Source of the DNA: Rhodococcus sp. KBS0724 | Lineage (GTDB): Bacteria > Actinomycetota > Actinomycetes > Mycobacteriales > Mycobacteriaceae | Assembly: GCF_005938745.2 (NCBI RefSeq) | Contig: NZ_VCBX02000003.1 | Span: 1-64,000 of the forward strand | Direction of reading: 5' to 3' | DNA length: 64,000 nt | In this document: positions 41,444-50,320 of the stretch, in pieces | Layout of the letters: each line of letters opens with the position of its first letter | Position numbering within the stretch: position 1 is the first letter of the stretch | Notes under the pieces: generated by a model | Database searches by the model: none | What the model was told of the DNA's origin: nothing | The model's input: only the letters and a program-made list of their open reading frames with translations | Translations under genes and position numbers: made by a program

Positions 41444-42346
41444 ATGGGTGCACCAGCAAAGACCATGGCAGACAAGAGCGCAGCGCGACGCGAGCAGGCC
41501 GCCGCACTGCACGAGAGCATCACCGCGAAGGTCGCCCAGCTCACCGACACCGACGCATGGACCGCCTACCTGACCGCCGCAGCAGCGTTCCACGCGTACA
41601 GCTTCAACAACGTCATGCTGATTTTCTCGCAGGCCCCGAACGCGAGCCAGGTCGCCGGATTCCGCAAGTGGCAAGAACTCGGACGCCAGGTCCGCAAGGG
41701 CGAAAAGTCGATCAAGATTTTCGGCTACTCGACCAAGAAGATCACCGAAACCGACACCGAGACCGGCGAGGAAACCACCCTCCGCGCAGCACGGTTCCCG
41801 ATCCTGTCCGTGTTCGACATCGCCCAAACCGACCCGATCGAAGGACACCCCGCAGCAGCCGCCGAAACCATCACCACCCGACTGCAAGGCGAAGACCCCG
41901 CCGCGATCTATGCCCGCATCGCGCAGGTGATGACCGAGCAGGGATGGACCGTCACCCGTGAGCACATCGCCGGAGAATCGAACGGCCGCACCAGCCTCGA
42001 CGGATCACGCCGCATCATCGTCGACGACACGATCAGCGACGCCCAAGCCGCTAAGACGATGATTCACGAAGCCGCCCACGCGCTCATGCACGCCAGCGGA
42101 GACGTCGCCCCGGCCGAGCTGCACCGAGGCCGCGCCGAAGTGGAAGCCGAATCCGTCGCGTACGTCCTGGCCGGACTGCTCGGACTCGACACCACCGATT
42201 ACAGCATCGGCTACATCGCCGGATGGGGAGACGGAGACCTCGAGGTCATCACCGACACCGCCCGCGCAGTCCTCGCAACAGTCCACACCCTCGCCGAGGC
42301 ACTCGAACCCGCGACCGACGAAGCCGAGGACACCGCAGCCGCATAG
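41444..42346 (+). CDS. ArdC-type antirestriction protein
   Basis: The 300-residue protein has an N-terminal ssDNA-binding-type domain (FHAYSFNNVMLIFSQAPNAS, VAGFRKWQELGRQVRKGEKSIKI) and a C-terminal metallopeptidase domain with HEAAH (H208, E209, H212) and a downstream Glu-rich RAEVEAESVAYVLAGLLG. This is the ArdC arrangement; plasmid ArdC proteins protect entering DNA from restriction. The start is ATG 41444 (or 41465). It lies behind leader copy A and is transcribed toward the presumed oriT. Confidence 0.82.
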   Translation: MGAPAKTMADKSAARREQAAALHESITAKVAQLTDTDAWTAYLTAAAAFHAYSFNNVMLIFSQAPNASQVAGFRKWQELGRQVRKGEKSIKIFGYSTKKITETDTETGEETTLRAARFPILSVFDIAQTDPIEGHPAAAAETITTRLQGEDPAAIYARIAQVMTEQGWTVTREHIAGESNGRTSLDGSRRIIVDDTISDAQAAKTMIHEAAHALMHASGDVAPAELHRGRAEVEAESVAYVLAGLLGLDTTDYSIGYIAGWGDGDLEVITDTARAVLATVHTLAEALEPATDEAEDTAAA

Positions 42347-42658
42347 ACGGCAGCACCCCACAAACGCAGTGCGACACCGGGCGGTAGGAGCCCGCCCGGT
42401 GTCGCACCCGAAAGTCTACGGAATGAAACCTCGCCCGGTCGATCACTGTCTATTTGCTAGAAATCTGGATCGGTGCGCTGCCCATTGAGGGCGGGCGCAG
42501 AATAGGCGCACATTTTGCGAACGAACTGCACTTTTCTCGAAATATCAGGGGCATTTCGATGAAGTACGTACCAATCGGTTTGCGAAATTTTGAACTTACG
42601 CTACGGTCAGTAACTGTTCAGTAATCGTCGGGTACGTACATCGAAGATGGAGATACTC
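42347..42658. other. Intergenic before the secreted protein gene
   Basis: No gene is seen in these 312 bases. The last 90 bases are AT-richer and probably carry the promoter of the secreted protein. Confidence 0.45.
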
Positions 42659-43453
42659 ATGGTCAAGTCGAAAGCATGGGCCGCAACGGCCATCACGGCC
42701 CTTTCCTTCGCAGCCCTCGCCGCTGCGCCTACCGCCACCGCAGAACCTGCCCCGGCGGCCGATCCTTTGCTCGCGTACGCAGAACAGAATCCCCATGACT
42801 TCATCGGCATCAATGCTCTGGCTGAACAGCAGCTCGGCCAGAGCATCCAGTTCAGTGTCTCCGGCGTCGACGGACCGGTAGACGCCGCAACGGCAGACCT
42901 CCTGAGCAACCAGGCACCGCAGGAAGGTATCGCCGCCCGTGCAGTCCCCACGGATGCATTCAGCGTTGTCGGATACTGGCTGCCCACCCCGGGACGCACC
43001 GCAACGTACATGGGTACGTGGAACTTTCGTGACGACTACGTCAACGGATCTGCACCCGATGACTTCGCCTCCATCATGTTCGACTTCTCCAACCGCTGCC
43101 TCACCACGGTCTCCACGACGTACAACTCGTACTACTACGACGGGGAACGCACCACCGACAGCGCGGCGTACCTCAAAGACGGTGGCGTCGGCGGCGCCCC
43201 CATCGTCGGCCTTCGCGATGCGGTATCGGGCTTCAAACTGAATGTCGACCACGGACACATCAGCTCCACCGTCACCCGCAAACTCGGCTGCGACGCCCAG
43301 TCGTTCGGAGCGCAGTTCGCGTACGAGCACAACCAGGACGGCGGCAGCGCCGGATCGGTGTCCGCGTCCTTCATCGGTGGACTGTCCATCGGCTACAGCG
43401 GCAGCCCGGCCACGATGCAAAAGAGCACGAACCCGACCTACATCAACTTCTGA
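42659..43453 (+). CDS. Secreted protein of unknown function
   Basis: I start at ATG 42659, which follows GATGGAGA (ATG 42647 is upstream in frame). The 264-residue precursor has a signal peptide ending in TATAEPA. The mature part has two Cys (NRCLTTV and KLGCDAQ) and is Tyr/Gly/Ser-rich with a beta-rich look, ending in GGLSIGYSGSPATM. It lies between the two leader-controlled genes. No family recognised. Confidence 0.7.
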   Translation: MVKSKAWAATAITALSFAALAAAPTATAEPAPAADPLLAYAEQNPHDFIGINALAEQQLGQSIQFSVSGVDGPVDAATADLLSNQAPQEGIAARAVPTDAFSVVGYWLPTPGRTATYMGTWNFRDDYVNGSAPDDFASIMFDFSNRCLTTVSTTYNSYYYDGERTTDSAAYLKDGGVGGAPIVGLRDAVSGFKLNVDHGHISSTVTRKLGCDAQSFGAQFAYEHNQDGGSAGSVSASFIGGLSIGYSGSPATMQKSTNPTYINF

Positions 43454-43480
43454 GCGCATCGCGCTAGTTAGGCTCGCGTC

Positions 43481-43660
43481 ATGAACAAGTTCACGAGTGC
43501 AACCCTGTTGCTCTACCTCGTCGCAGTCGTCGCGCAGCTATTGACGTGGGCAGATCTCAGTGGCGCTGAACGAAGCACGCGCGTTGTCGGATTTCTGCTC
43601 GTCGGAGCACTGTTGACAGCAATCCTGAGCTTGGGCGGCTCACGCGACAAGAAGTCCTAG
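43481..43660 (+). CDS. Small two-helix membrane protein
   Basis: This short gene of 59 codons starts at ATG 43481, 27 bases after the secreted protein's stop. It has two hydrophobic segments (TLLLYLVAVVAQLLTW and VVGFLLVGALLTAILSL) and a basic end (GSRDKKS). Probably co-transcribed with the secreted protein. Function unknown. Confidence 0.6.
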   Translation: MNKFTSATLLLYLVAVVAQLLTWADLSGAERSTRVVGFLLVGALLTAILSLGGSRDKKS

Positions 43661-43779
43661 CAGAATCCCGGTCGGTGGGTCAGTGGTGCGCTTTCTGCGC
43701 CGCTGACCCACCGACCGTTGTTATGTCCGCCCGCGGGCAGTAGGTGTTGGCGACTGCACGTTGCCTGCGGAAAGGTGAC

Positions 43780-44057
43780 GCCTGCCCGGCGGCCGGCCAC
43801 CTTCGGTGTCCCCCGAAATGAACTCCGCTGCGCTGCGCCGGGATGAAGAACATCTTTTTGTTCTCCTTCTGGCCTTCCGATTCTCGTCGGCGGTGACCTG
43901 CGCGCAACCCCTGGCGCCGCAAGCGCCGGCCGATGGCTCCGAGAAATTTTCGTCACTCGCAAGCTCCCGCCGAAATTTTCTCGGCCCAGGGGTGGCACTC
44001 CAGCCCCCTCATGCCGACGCGATTCTCCTTTGCCAGAAGGCGAAAAAAATTGGCGGG
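43780..44057 (+). promoter_or_regulatory. Conserved ~280-bp leader element, copy B
   Basis: This is the second copy of the element at 41114-41397. Its stem pairs CCGAGAAATTTTCG (43939-43952) with CGAAATTTTCTCGG (43971-43984). Compared with copy A the inner pairs change from CTC:GAG to CG:CG, so both strands of the stem vary together. It ends 40 bases before the DUF4192 gene. Confidence 0.75.
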
Positions 44058-44096
44058 GCACGAGGCCCGGTCACTTTCATCAGCGAGGGGAACGAC

Positions 44097-45119
44097 ATGC
44101 AGCGCATCCGTTTGAACACCGCCACCGAGGTACTTGCCTCCATCCCCACCATGCTCGGATTCATCCCGATCGCCTCGGTCATCGTGATCATGCTCAAAGA
44201 CGAAATCGTCGACGGCCGAACCACCAAGCAGATTGCCCTTGTCACGCGCACCGACGCCGCCACCGGCGAGGGCGCCGAATTCGATCCCGCCCCGTACCTC
44301 CAAGCCGCTGTACGCGCCGAGACCACCGCCACGATCTGCGTTGCCGTCGCCGAAGACGCCGCCGCAGTCATCGCGCTCGATCAGATCGCGATCCTGCGCC
44401 AGGGATTCCGTGACGCCGGAATCCGCGACATGCTCGCCTTGCACGTCACCGCGCTCGAAGCCGGAGCGTTGTGGACCGACCTCGACACGTACGCGACCGG
44501 ACTCACCGAAGACCCGAACGCCTCAACGTTGAGCATTCACAACGCCGTCGAAGAGGGCCGCACCACCGCAGCCTCACGCGAGGACATCGCCGCCCGCTAC
44601 GCCGTCACCGTCGAAGCGGACACCGCACCCGCACACGCAGCGCTGCACGCGCAGGGACCGGACTTCGTTCGCCACGCCGTCACCGAACTCGCGACACTCA
44701 TCCGCACACGCGGCAACCCGGACGCCGAGCTGGCCGCCCGTGTCGGACTGTGCGCCACCATCAGCCCCACCGCACGCGATGCCCTGATGTTCACCGCCAA
44801 CGGAAACGAGCACGCAGCCGCCCACGCGTTCGCGACCATCGCCCGCCAGGTACGCGGCAACGCTCGCATCCAGATTCTCACCGTCGCGGCGTACTGCTCC
44901 TACATCAGCGGCGACGGACCCAGTACCGGCATCGCACTCGAGGCCGCCCAAGCCGCCGTCATCGACGGCAACGGCGAACACGACACCCCACTGCGCAACC
45001 TGCTCGACTTTGCACTCGAGCACGCGGTCTCACCCGCCGCAGTCACCACACAACTGCACGCGATCAGCGCCGAGGCAGCGCGATCCTTCGGCGTCGACGT
45101 CGACAATCTGGACAGCTGA
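44097..45119 (+). CDS. DUF4192-domain protein
   Basis: The 340-residue protein starts at ATG 44097 behind GAGGGGAA. The opening TATEVLASIPTMLGFIPIASVIVIML and later DNAxxxAP-like segments fit DUF4192, an actinobacterial family of unknown function. Here it follows leader copy B and lies in the probable leading region with an ArdC gene, which suggests a role in establishment in the recipient. That role is inference. A strong terminator follows. Confidence 0.82.
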   Translation: MQRIRLNTATEVLASIPTMLGFIPIASVIVIMLKDEIVDGRTTKQIALVTRTDAATGEGAEFDPAPYLQAAVRAETTATICVAVAEDAAAVIALDQIAILRQGFRDAGIRDMLALHVTALEAGALWTDLDTYATGLTEDPNASTLSIHNAVEEGRTTAASREDIAARYAVTVEADTAPAHAALHAQGPDFVRHAVTELATLIRTRGNPDAELAARVGLCATISPTARDALMFTANGNEHAAAHAFATIARQVRGNARIQILTVAAYCSYISGDGPSTGIALEAAQAAVIDGNGEHDTPLRNLLDFALEHAVSPAAVTTQLHAISAEAARSFGVDVDNLDS

Positions 45120-45127
45120 AAAACGGC

Positions 45128-45162
45128 AGCGGCCCCGACTTCGCGAAGAAGTCGGGGCCGCT
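45128..45162. terminator. Strong terminator, 15-bp stem
   Basis: Arms AGCGGCCCCGACTTC and GAAGTCGGGGCCGCT flank GCGAA, nine bases after the DUF4192 stop. It also lies at the 3' side of the leftward gene at 45257 and can serve both directions. Confidence 0.75.
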
Positions 45163-45256
45163 CCCGTATGCGGTGGCGATTGTTCGGGCATCGAGCCCGA
45201 ACAACCGCTGCGCCAGCTCCCCAGAGCGCCACCCGTGCAATGCGGCGCGCGGAAGA

Positions 45257-45463
45257 TCAATCGAACAAGTGATCCGTGGTTCCTGGCGCGGGAAACGCGA
45301 AATCGATCCGAGCGCGATCAACGACTTCGCCAGTCAAACCTTCGACAACCGCGGCAAGGTCCGCATCGGTGATTACGCGTAGATGCTTCGTGCTCTGATA
45401 CAGCTCCGACTCCACAGCAGAGCGGGGATCGGCGTTCGAGTTCTGATCGGTCACAACTGACAT
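45257..45463 (-). CDS. Small hypothetical protein
   Basis: The 68-residue acidic protein (STKHLRVITDADLAAVVEGL) is downstream of the CPBP gene with a 23-base gap. There is no membrane segment and no recognised fold. It is the last gene of a three-gene leftward operon. Confidence 0.55.
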   Translation of the reverse strand: MSVVTDQNSNADPRSAVESELYQSTKHLRVITDADLAAVVEGLTGEVVDRARIDFAFPAPGTTDHLFD

Positions 45464-45486
45464 CCTTTTTCGTGGGTCCGTCTACA

Positions 45487-46296
45487 TCAGACGGACAGCG
45501 CCATATCGACCATGATGATTGCGTCGTACACCCCGTGTACGACAATCGCCGGCCACAGCGAACGTGTGTACAGCGCTATCGCTGTGCACACGACACCCAT
45601 GACCAAGGCGGTGACGAGGTTGCCCTGTCCGAATTCGAGATGGCTGAGTACGAACGCAGTCAAGGCGAGAGCAGCAACCACCGACACCGAGATCCAAGTG
45701 CTCGATGCGCGGCGTTGCTCGGCAAGCACGACCGAACGGAAAACAACTTCCTCCGCAAGCCCGGCGGTGAGAAACGCGGCGGTTAGTGCCGTGTAAACGC
45801 CGCCGCGAACGATGCTCGCTCTCCGAGCTTCATTGGCCGCAACTTCATCCGGAGATGTGACCGGCCACCGTGCATCGGTGTGGATGCCGTAGGCGAGGAA
45901 GAGATAAGCGAAAATGCCGAGGAGCGTTGGGACAACGAGCACCCACACCACGATCCGAATTGCGACCGAGCGCGAGGAGTTCGGACGAGGAACAACGAAC
46001 CCCAGCCACAAAACCGAGCGGCGCAGGGTCGCCGATATCCATCGACCAATTCGAACGAACTCGGCACGATCGACACGCTTGTTGCCGTGTCTGTAGCTGC
46101 GGTCCAGCACAGCAAAAATGATCGTGAAGAGAACGAACGCCACGGCTGCCGTGATCGAACTGACATTGGGTACATCGACAGCGAATGCAATCGCGGCGAT
46201 CGTGATCGCAAACACGGCAGTCGTGGAAAAGCGGAAGATCGTCGCTTTGCGTGGCAAATATCGCCGCCGTCGCGGCGACCAAGTGCGGGCGGTCAT
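45487..46296 (-). CDS. CPBP-family intramembrane metalloprotease
   Basis: The 269-residue protein has about six membrane helices. The CPBP motifs are visible: EExxxR as AEEVVFRSVVL, a His in FVLSHLEFG, and HGVYDAIIM near the end. Bacterial CPBP proteins cleave membrane-embedded targets and some protect against bacteriocins. It follows a Lys-rich small protein gene by 24 bases. Confidence 0.85.
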   Translation of the reverse strand: MTARTWSPRRRRYLPRKATIFRFSTTAVFAITIAAIAFAVDVPNVSSITAAVAFVLFTIIFAVLDRSYRHGNKRVDRAEFVRIGRWISATLRRSVLWLGFVVPRPNSSRSVAIRIVVWVLVVPTLLGIFAYLFLAYGIHTDARWPVTSPDEVAANEARRASIVRGGVYTALTAAFLTAGLAEEVVFRSVVLAEQRRASSTWISVSVVAALALTAFVLSHLEFGQGNLVTALVMGVVCTAIALYTRSLWPAIVVHGVYDAIIMVDMALSV

Positions 46297-46320
46297 ACTC
46301 TGGTCGAGACCAGTGCCGGG

Positions 46321-46680
46321 TTACGCACTCTGTTCCGATGTCGATTCCTTCGCCGGAATGGAGTCCTTCACTTTGTTTGCAGGCTTGGTCGTCGTGTTCC
46401 TTCTCGTTGCCGACCGGCGAGCCGGCGCCTTCTTGGAAGGAGCGTCGACGCGCCACTGCTTGATCGAGCTTTCTGTGAACCCGACGCGCAACGCTTCGGT
46501 CAATGCTGCGTCGAGATTGCCGACGTTCGCGGCATCCTTGCGGGCGAATTCCTCTCGCGTGTCGAGGAGTTCTTTGTGTGCGGTTGCGACCACGCGGATG
46601 ATCTTCATCTTCTCTTCGGCTTCCGCCTTGATAGCCGCGTCGAGTGCCTCGAAGTCCGGTGTGTTCGGTGTCGTGTTCAT
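46321..46680 (-). CDS. Small helical protein with basic C-terminal tail
   Basis: The 119-residue protein has an N-terminal amphipathic helical part (ALDAAIKAEAEEKMKIIRVV) and a Lys/Arg/Ala-rich tail (SKKAPARRSATRRNTTTK), like nucleoid-associated or mobilisation accessory proteins. It is the first gene left of the presumed oriT region and may bind there. Function inferred. Confidence 0.6.
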   Translation of the reverse strand: MNTTPNTPDFEALDAAIKAEAEEKMKIIRVVATAHKELLDTREEFARKDAANVGNLDAALTEALRVGFTESSIKQWRVDAPSKKAPARRSATRRNTTTKPANKVKDSIPAKESTSEQSA

Positions 46681-47266
46681 GCGCTACATCGTAGGAGAAA
46701 TCTCGCCCGACCGTGCGCCACTGAACGCGCGCTAAGCGTAATTCACGGACACTGCCGGTTGTCCATGGGTGGGTGTCCGGGGCGGCGTTGTGTGCACACC
46801 AGACGCGGAGCGGAGGAATCTGGTGTGTGCCCAATGCCGAGAACCCCGGTGCCCGCCTATGGGCAACATCAACCACCCGAACTGCGTATCGACGCGCTCC
46901 GCGCGGCGCATCTTCTTTTCTCCGAGATTCGCCCACAGATCGGGACTGCTCCGATCCTCATATGGATGCCCGAGATCTCCCTCTCCGCTCCGCTACGTCT
47001 CAGGCACCCACAATCGGGACCAGCCCCCAAATGGGGACGAATTCGAAACCGGAGGAACTCGCAGGCTCGTCCTGGCGCTTTTGAGACTTCGGGGACGAGA
47101 CTCAGGACGGAAGTGACCCCGAAATCTAGGCCTCGGCAGAGCAAGATAGTAATTTAGGTGCCCTAAGTTCGGTCAGATCTTGCCGCTGCGCTCTGGACCT
47201 GAGACACTGGCGTGTAGCCCCACGTGGTGGGGGCGCTGCGCTGGGCCGAAGGGAGGCACGACGGAC
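46681..47266. other. Probable oriT-containing intergenic region
   Basis: Nearly 590 bases lie between a basic small protein gene and the MobC-like/relaxase operon. Inverted repeats include CACACCAGA/TCTGGTGTG (46795-46827), CTCGTCC/GGACGAG (47066-47099) and a CCCCAC/GTGGGG stem (from 47219). MOBP plasmids carry oriT just upstream of mob genes. I could not identify a nic sequence by eye. Confidence 0.55.
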
Positions 47267-47665
47267 ATGAGTGAAGACGAGGTCAGTCGACCCCGCCGGT
47301 TCCGTCGTGAACGCCGGGAGAATGTGCCGGGCGGTCGAGCTGGCCGGCACGTGGTGAAGGTGACTCCCGAGGAGGAGTCCGAATTGCTGCGCCGTGCGCA
47401 GGAAGCGCGCATCACCGTGGCGCGGCTGATGGTCGAGTCCGCCCTCTCAGAGGCAGGTGAAACTGCCACCGATCGCCGCGATCTTGCCGCCGAGTTGTTC
47501 TCCGCGTTCCGGTTGCTGTCCGCGATTTCGATCAACATCAACCAGATGGCGAAAGCAACCAACGCAACCGGAGATATCCCCGCCGAACTGAACGGTGCAC
47601 TCATCAGCGTGCGTCGGCTGGCGGACCGGATTCACGGCACCCTCGACGAGATGTCCGCGCCGTGA
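47267..47665 (+). CDS. MobC-like relaxosome accessory protein
   Basis: From ATG 47267 behind GAAGGGAGG the product is 132 residues. An Arg-rich start precedes an RHH-like KVTPEEESELLRRAQEARITVARLMVESAL, and the C-terminal part has LLSAISININQMAKATNATGD, the hallmark of MobC-type proteins. It would bind oriT and help open it for the relaxase, whose GTG start overlaps its stop. Confidence 0.82.
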   Translation: MSEDEVSRPRRFRRERRENVPGGRAGRHVVKVTPEEESELLRRAQEARITVARLMVESALSEAGETATDRRDLAAELFSAFRLLSAISININQMAKATNATGDIPAELNGALISVRRLADRIHGTLDEMSAP

Positions 47666-49446
47666 TCGTCAAGATTTCCCGCGGCGCCAAGGTCACCGGA
47701 CTGATGTCGTACCTCGCCGGTCCGGGCAAGAGCAACGAGCACACCGACCCCCATCTGGTGGCCGGCGACTACGCGATCATGGCGTGGCACGACGACAACG
47801 AACTCAGCGGCGTCGACGCTCTCGCGATCGGCAAGCAGATCGACCAACCCCGCAAAGTGTTCGGCACCGAAATCAAGATCCCGAACTACCTACGCGACGA
47901 CGCCGGCCAGGACGTCCGCGACAGCCACGGCAAGAAAGTCCGCGACCCGATCGACCCGTACCGCGACGGCAATGTCTGGCACTGCTCACTCTCACTCAAA
48001 GCCGACGAAGGCGAGCTGACGGACGAGCAGTGGAACAAGATCGCCACCGAGTTCATGGACGAAATGGGTTTCACCGACACCTCCGGTCGCAGTCCCGCCA
48101 GGTGGGTCGCCGTCCGCCACGGAGTGTCCGCGAAAGGCAACGACCACATCCACATCGCCGCATCCGCCGTGCGCGAAGACGGCACCAAGGTCAACCTCTA
48201 CCGTGACTGGAAGCGAGCAAGCGTTGCGGCCGCACGCATCGAGCGTGAACACGGCCTCGCTGTCATCGAGTCCCGTCAGAGCAAGACCGGCGAACGCGGC
48301 TACCACCGAGCCGAGAATGCGCGCGCGGTACGCAACGGGCAGGCTGAACTCGACCGCGATCTCCTCGCACGGCGCGTGCGCGCCTGCGCAACATCGTCGA
48401 AGTCCGAAGCGGAATTCGTACGCCGACTTCGCGGGCAAGGATTGATCGTCCGACCCCGCTTCGCCTCCGGCCGAGATGACGTTGTAGTCGGCTACAAGGT
48501 CGCCGTCAGACCCGACCGCGACGCCACCGGAACCGATGCCACACCGATCTTCTACGGCGGCGGACACCTCGGTAAGGACCTCACCCTCCCCCGCCTCCGC
48601 AAGGAATGGGAAGACACCCCCACCAGCTCCGGCGAAGCCGTCGCAGAATGGCGCGCAGCACGACGCGAGAAGCCCGCAGTGCGCAAGGGACGCGAGAGCG
48701 TCGTCGCCGATCCCGGACTGCTGGCACGCGCCGCGCAAGACATCGAACAGTGGAACAAATACCTCACCAGCATTCCGGTCATCGACCGAGCACAATGGGC
48801 ACGCGCCGCCGGCCGAACCGCAGGTGTCTTCGCTGCGTGGTCCTCCCAAGTCGAAGCCACACCAGGACCGCTCGCGAGAGCGTCCGTCCAACTAGGACGG
48901 TCCGCGCAGATCCCCGCACACCAACACGCCGCGAAGAAGGCCGGCATCGTCTCCGCGGGCGGCGCAGCGATGATCGTCATGCAGTGCAAGCCGGGACTCG
49001 ACGCAGCCGCCGGATACGCACTGCTGCTGCGGCAACTGATGAAGGCAACCGAAGCGATCGCTGCATCATCACGCGCGGCCGGCGCCGCTGCCTACGCCGC
49101 CCAACTCGAGACCGTCAGTCGAGTGCAACTCGAATCGGTACACCGACGACTCAACGCCGCCGCACAACGATCTGCCGAGACTGGTTCCGTCGCGGTCATC
49201 GAACGCGACGAACCCGCCCATGAGGTCACCACCACGACACCAACGACGGCACCCGAATCCGTCGAGCGGACCTACACCGCCGAAGAGCAAGCAGAGATCG
49301 ACGCCGCCCAGAAGTCCTTGCGCCTGTCGTACCCGAGCAGCCCGACCGAAGCAGTCCGCCCGTCACCGCTCCCCCCGAAGCTCGAACCCAAACCGCGCAC
49401 CGCCGCACAACCCAACCAAGGCCGGGACACCGAACGAGACGTGTAA
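47662..49446 (+). CDS. MOBP-type conjugative relaxase
   Basis: The 594-residue protein starts at GTG 47662. The N-terminal domain carries the relaxase motifs: YLAGPGKSNEH with the candidate Tyr (residue 17), a His in WHCSLSL (107), and RHGVSAKGNDHIHIAAS (H153, H162, H164 as metal ligands). It nicks oriT and stays on the 5' end. The C-terminal half is helical and basic, with no obvious helicase or primase. A fragment of its gene (around 48546-48668) is found again at 52160-52276. Confidence 0.9.
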   Translation: MIVKISRGAKVTGLMSYLAGPGKSNEHTDPHLVAGDYAIMAWHDDNELSGVDALAIGKQIDQPRKVFGTEIKIPNYLRDDAGQDVRDSHGKKVRDPIDPYRDGNVWHCSLSLKADEGELTDEQWNKIATEFMDEMGFTDTSGRSPARWVAVRHGVSAKGNDHIHIAASAVREDGTKVNLYRDWKRASVAAARIEREHGLAVIESRQSKTGERGYHRAENARAVRNGQAELDRDLLARRVRACATSSKSEAEFVRRLRGQGLIVRPRFASGRDDVVVGYKVAVRPDRDATGTDATPIFYGGGHLGKDLTLPRLRKEWEDTPTSSGEAVAEWRAARREKPAVRKGRESVVADPGLLARAAQDIEQWNKYLTSIPVIDRAQWARAAGRTAGVFAAWSSQVEATPGPLARASVQLGRSAQIPAHQHAAKKAGIVSAGGAAMIVMQCKPGLDAAAGYALLLRQLMKATEAIAASSRAAGAAAYAAQLETVSRVQLESVHRRLNAAAQRSAETGSVAVIERDEPAHEVTTTTPTTAPESVERTYTAEEQAEIDAAQKSLRLSYPSSPTEAVRPSPLPPKLEPKPRTAAQPNQGRDTERDV

Positions 49447-49494
49447 CCAGACATTGCCGCCGCCGCACAGAATGCGAACCGGTGTCCGGCCTAT

Positions 49495-50265
49495 GTGCTC
49501 AAATGTGCCGTGAAGAACTTCTGGTCGCAGATATGGAACGCCGAGTGGCTCGCGGACACCGGGCTTCCGTTGATCCTTTCGCTCATCGCTTTGTACGTGG
49601 CGTACCGATTCCTCAAAGCACAGTTCAAGCACGACCGGAACCTGATCGCCGAGCAGTTCGCACACGACCGTCTCCTGGTCGCAGAGGAACGCCGACGGGC
49701 ATTCGCACGGAGATTCGTCGAGGACGCCCGCCAGGCGATGACAGAGCTGGTCGAGATCAATCGCTCGTACGATAGGGACGGAGCTGACGAGGCGACCTTT
49801 CGGGCGATCTTCACCCGATCAAAGGAAGTGTTCGAGAGGCTCTCACGGTCGGCCCGTGACCTCCAGATCGCACTCGGACAATCACATCTGACCCTGGCCG
49901 CGAGGTCCGTTGCCACCTACCACCTACTTCGCATCTCCACCTACGCCGAAGCTCCCGAACTGCGGCGAAATTCCGTGCCGCTTTCTTTCATCGGCCGCGA
50001 GGCAATTGCGCGCCAGACCCTGACCGAGCAATGGACGTCGCACATACAAACTCTGGCAGCAATCCTCGATACCTGGGAAGGAACCGAGCCGTTGCCGCCG
50101 CTGGTCGGCACCCTCGCCGATGTGGAATTGCTTCCGCTGGGGCCGATTGACACCACTCCCGAAGCATTGGTCGAACATGTCGAAGCCGTTGCACTCTGGA
50201 ACGCCACATGTCGAGGCAAGTTCAACGACGAGATTGCAGGGCTCGTGCGAATGAGCCCATCCTGA
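49495..50265 (+). CDS. Membrane-anchored helical protein next to the TIR gene
   Basis: About 256 residues from GTG 49495. One membrane helix near residues 22-40 (LPLILSLIALYVAYRFL) is followed by a long charged, coiled-coil-like region (KHDRNLIAEQFAHDRLLVAEERRRAFARR) and a helical C domain. It ends 55 bases before the TIR gene in the same direction, so the two may form one operon. No family recognised; a membrane-linked sensor or effector partner is possible. Confidence 0.65.
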   Translation: MLKCAVKNFWSQIWNAEWLADTGLPLILSLIALYVAYRFLKAQFKHDRNLIAEQFAHDRLLVAEERRRAFARRFVEDARQAMTELVEINRSYDRDGADEATFRAIFTRSKEVFERLSRSARDLQIALGQSHLTLAARSVATYHLLRISTYAEAPELRRNSVPLSFIGREAIARQTLTEQWTSHIQTLAAILDTWEGTEPLPPLVGTLADVELLPLGPIDTTPEALVEHVEAVALWNATCRGKFNDEIAGLVRMSPS

Positions 50266-50320
50266 CGCTTGCCTCGACCAAAGGCGTAATTGAAAACCGG
50301 ACGACCAGTAAGATCGTCGC

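Noticed and set aside
41193..41573. Possible small peptide conserved between the two leaders (starting with FVLLAFRFSSAVTCAQPL)
   Set aside because: The frames diverge after about 20 residues and start codons and ribosome sites are not shared, so the similarity is better explained by duplicated noncoding DNA.
44471..45382. 303-codon plus-strand frame overlapping the DUF4192 gene
   Set aside because: Arg/His-rich low-complexity translation in the wrong frame of a well-supported gene, running through a terminator.
45845..46936. 363-codon minus-strand frame across the CPBP gene and the oriT region
   Set aside because: Overlaps the CPBP protease and the basic protein in another frame, with no protein-like composition.
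47992..48891. 299-codon minus-strand frame inside the relaxase gene
   Set aside because: Cys/Gly-rich antisense translation; the plus strand has all relaxase motifs.
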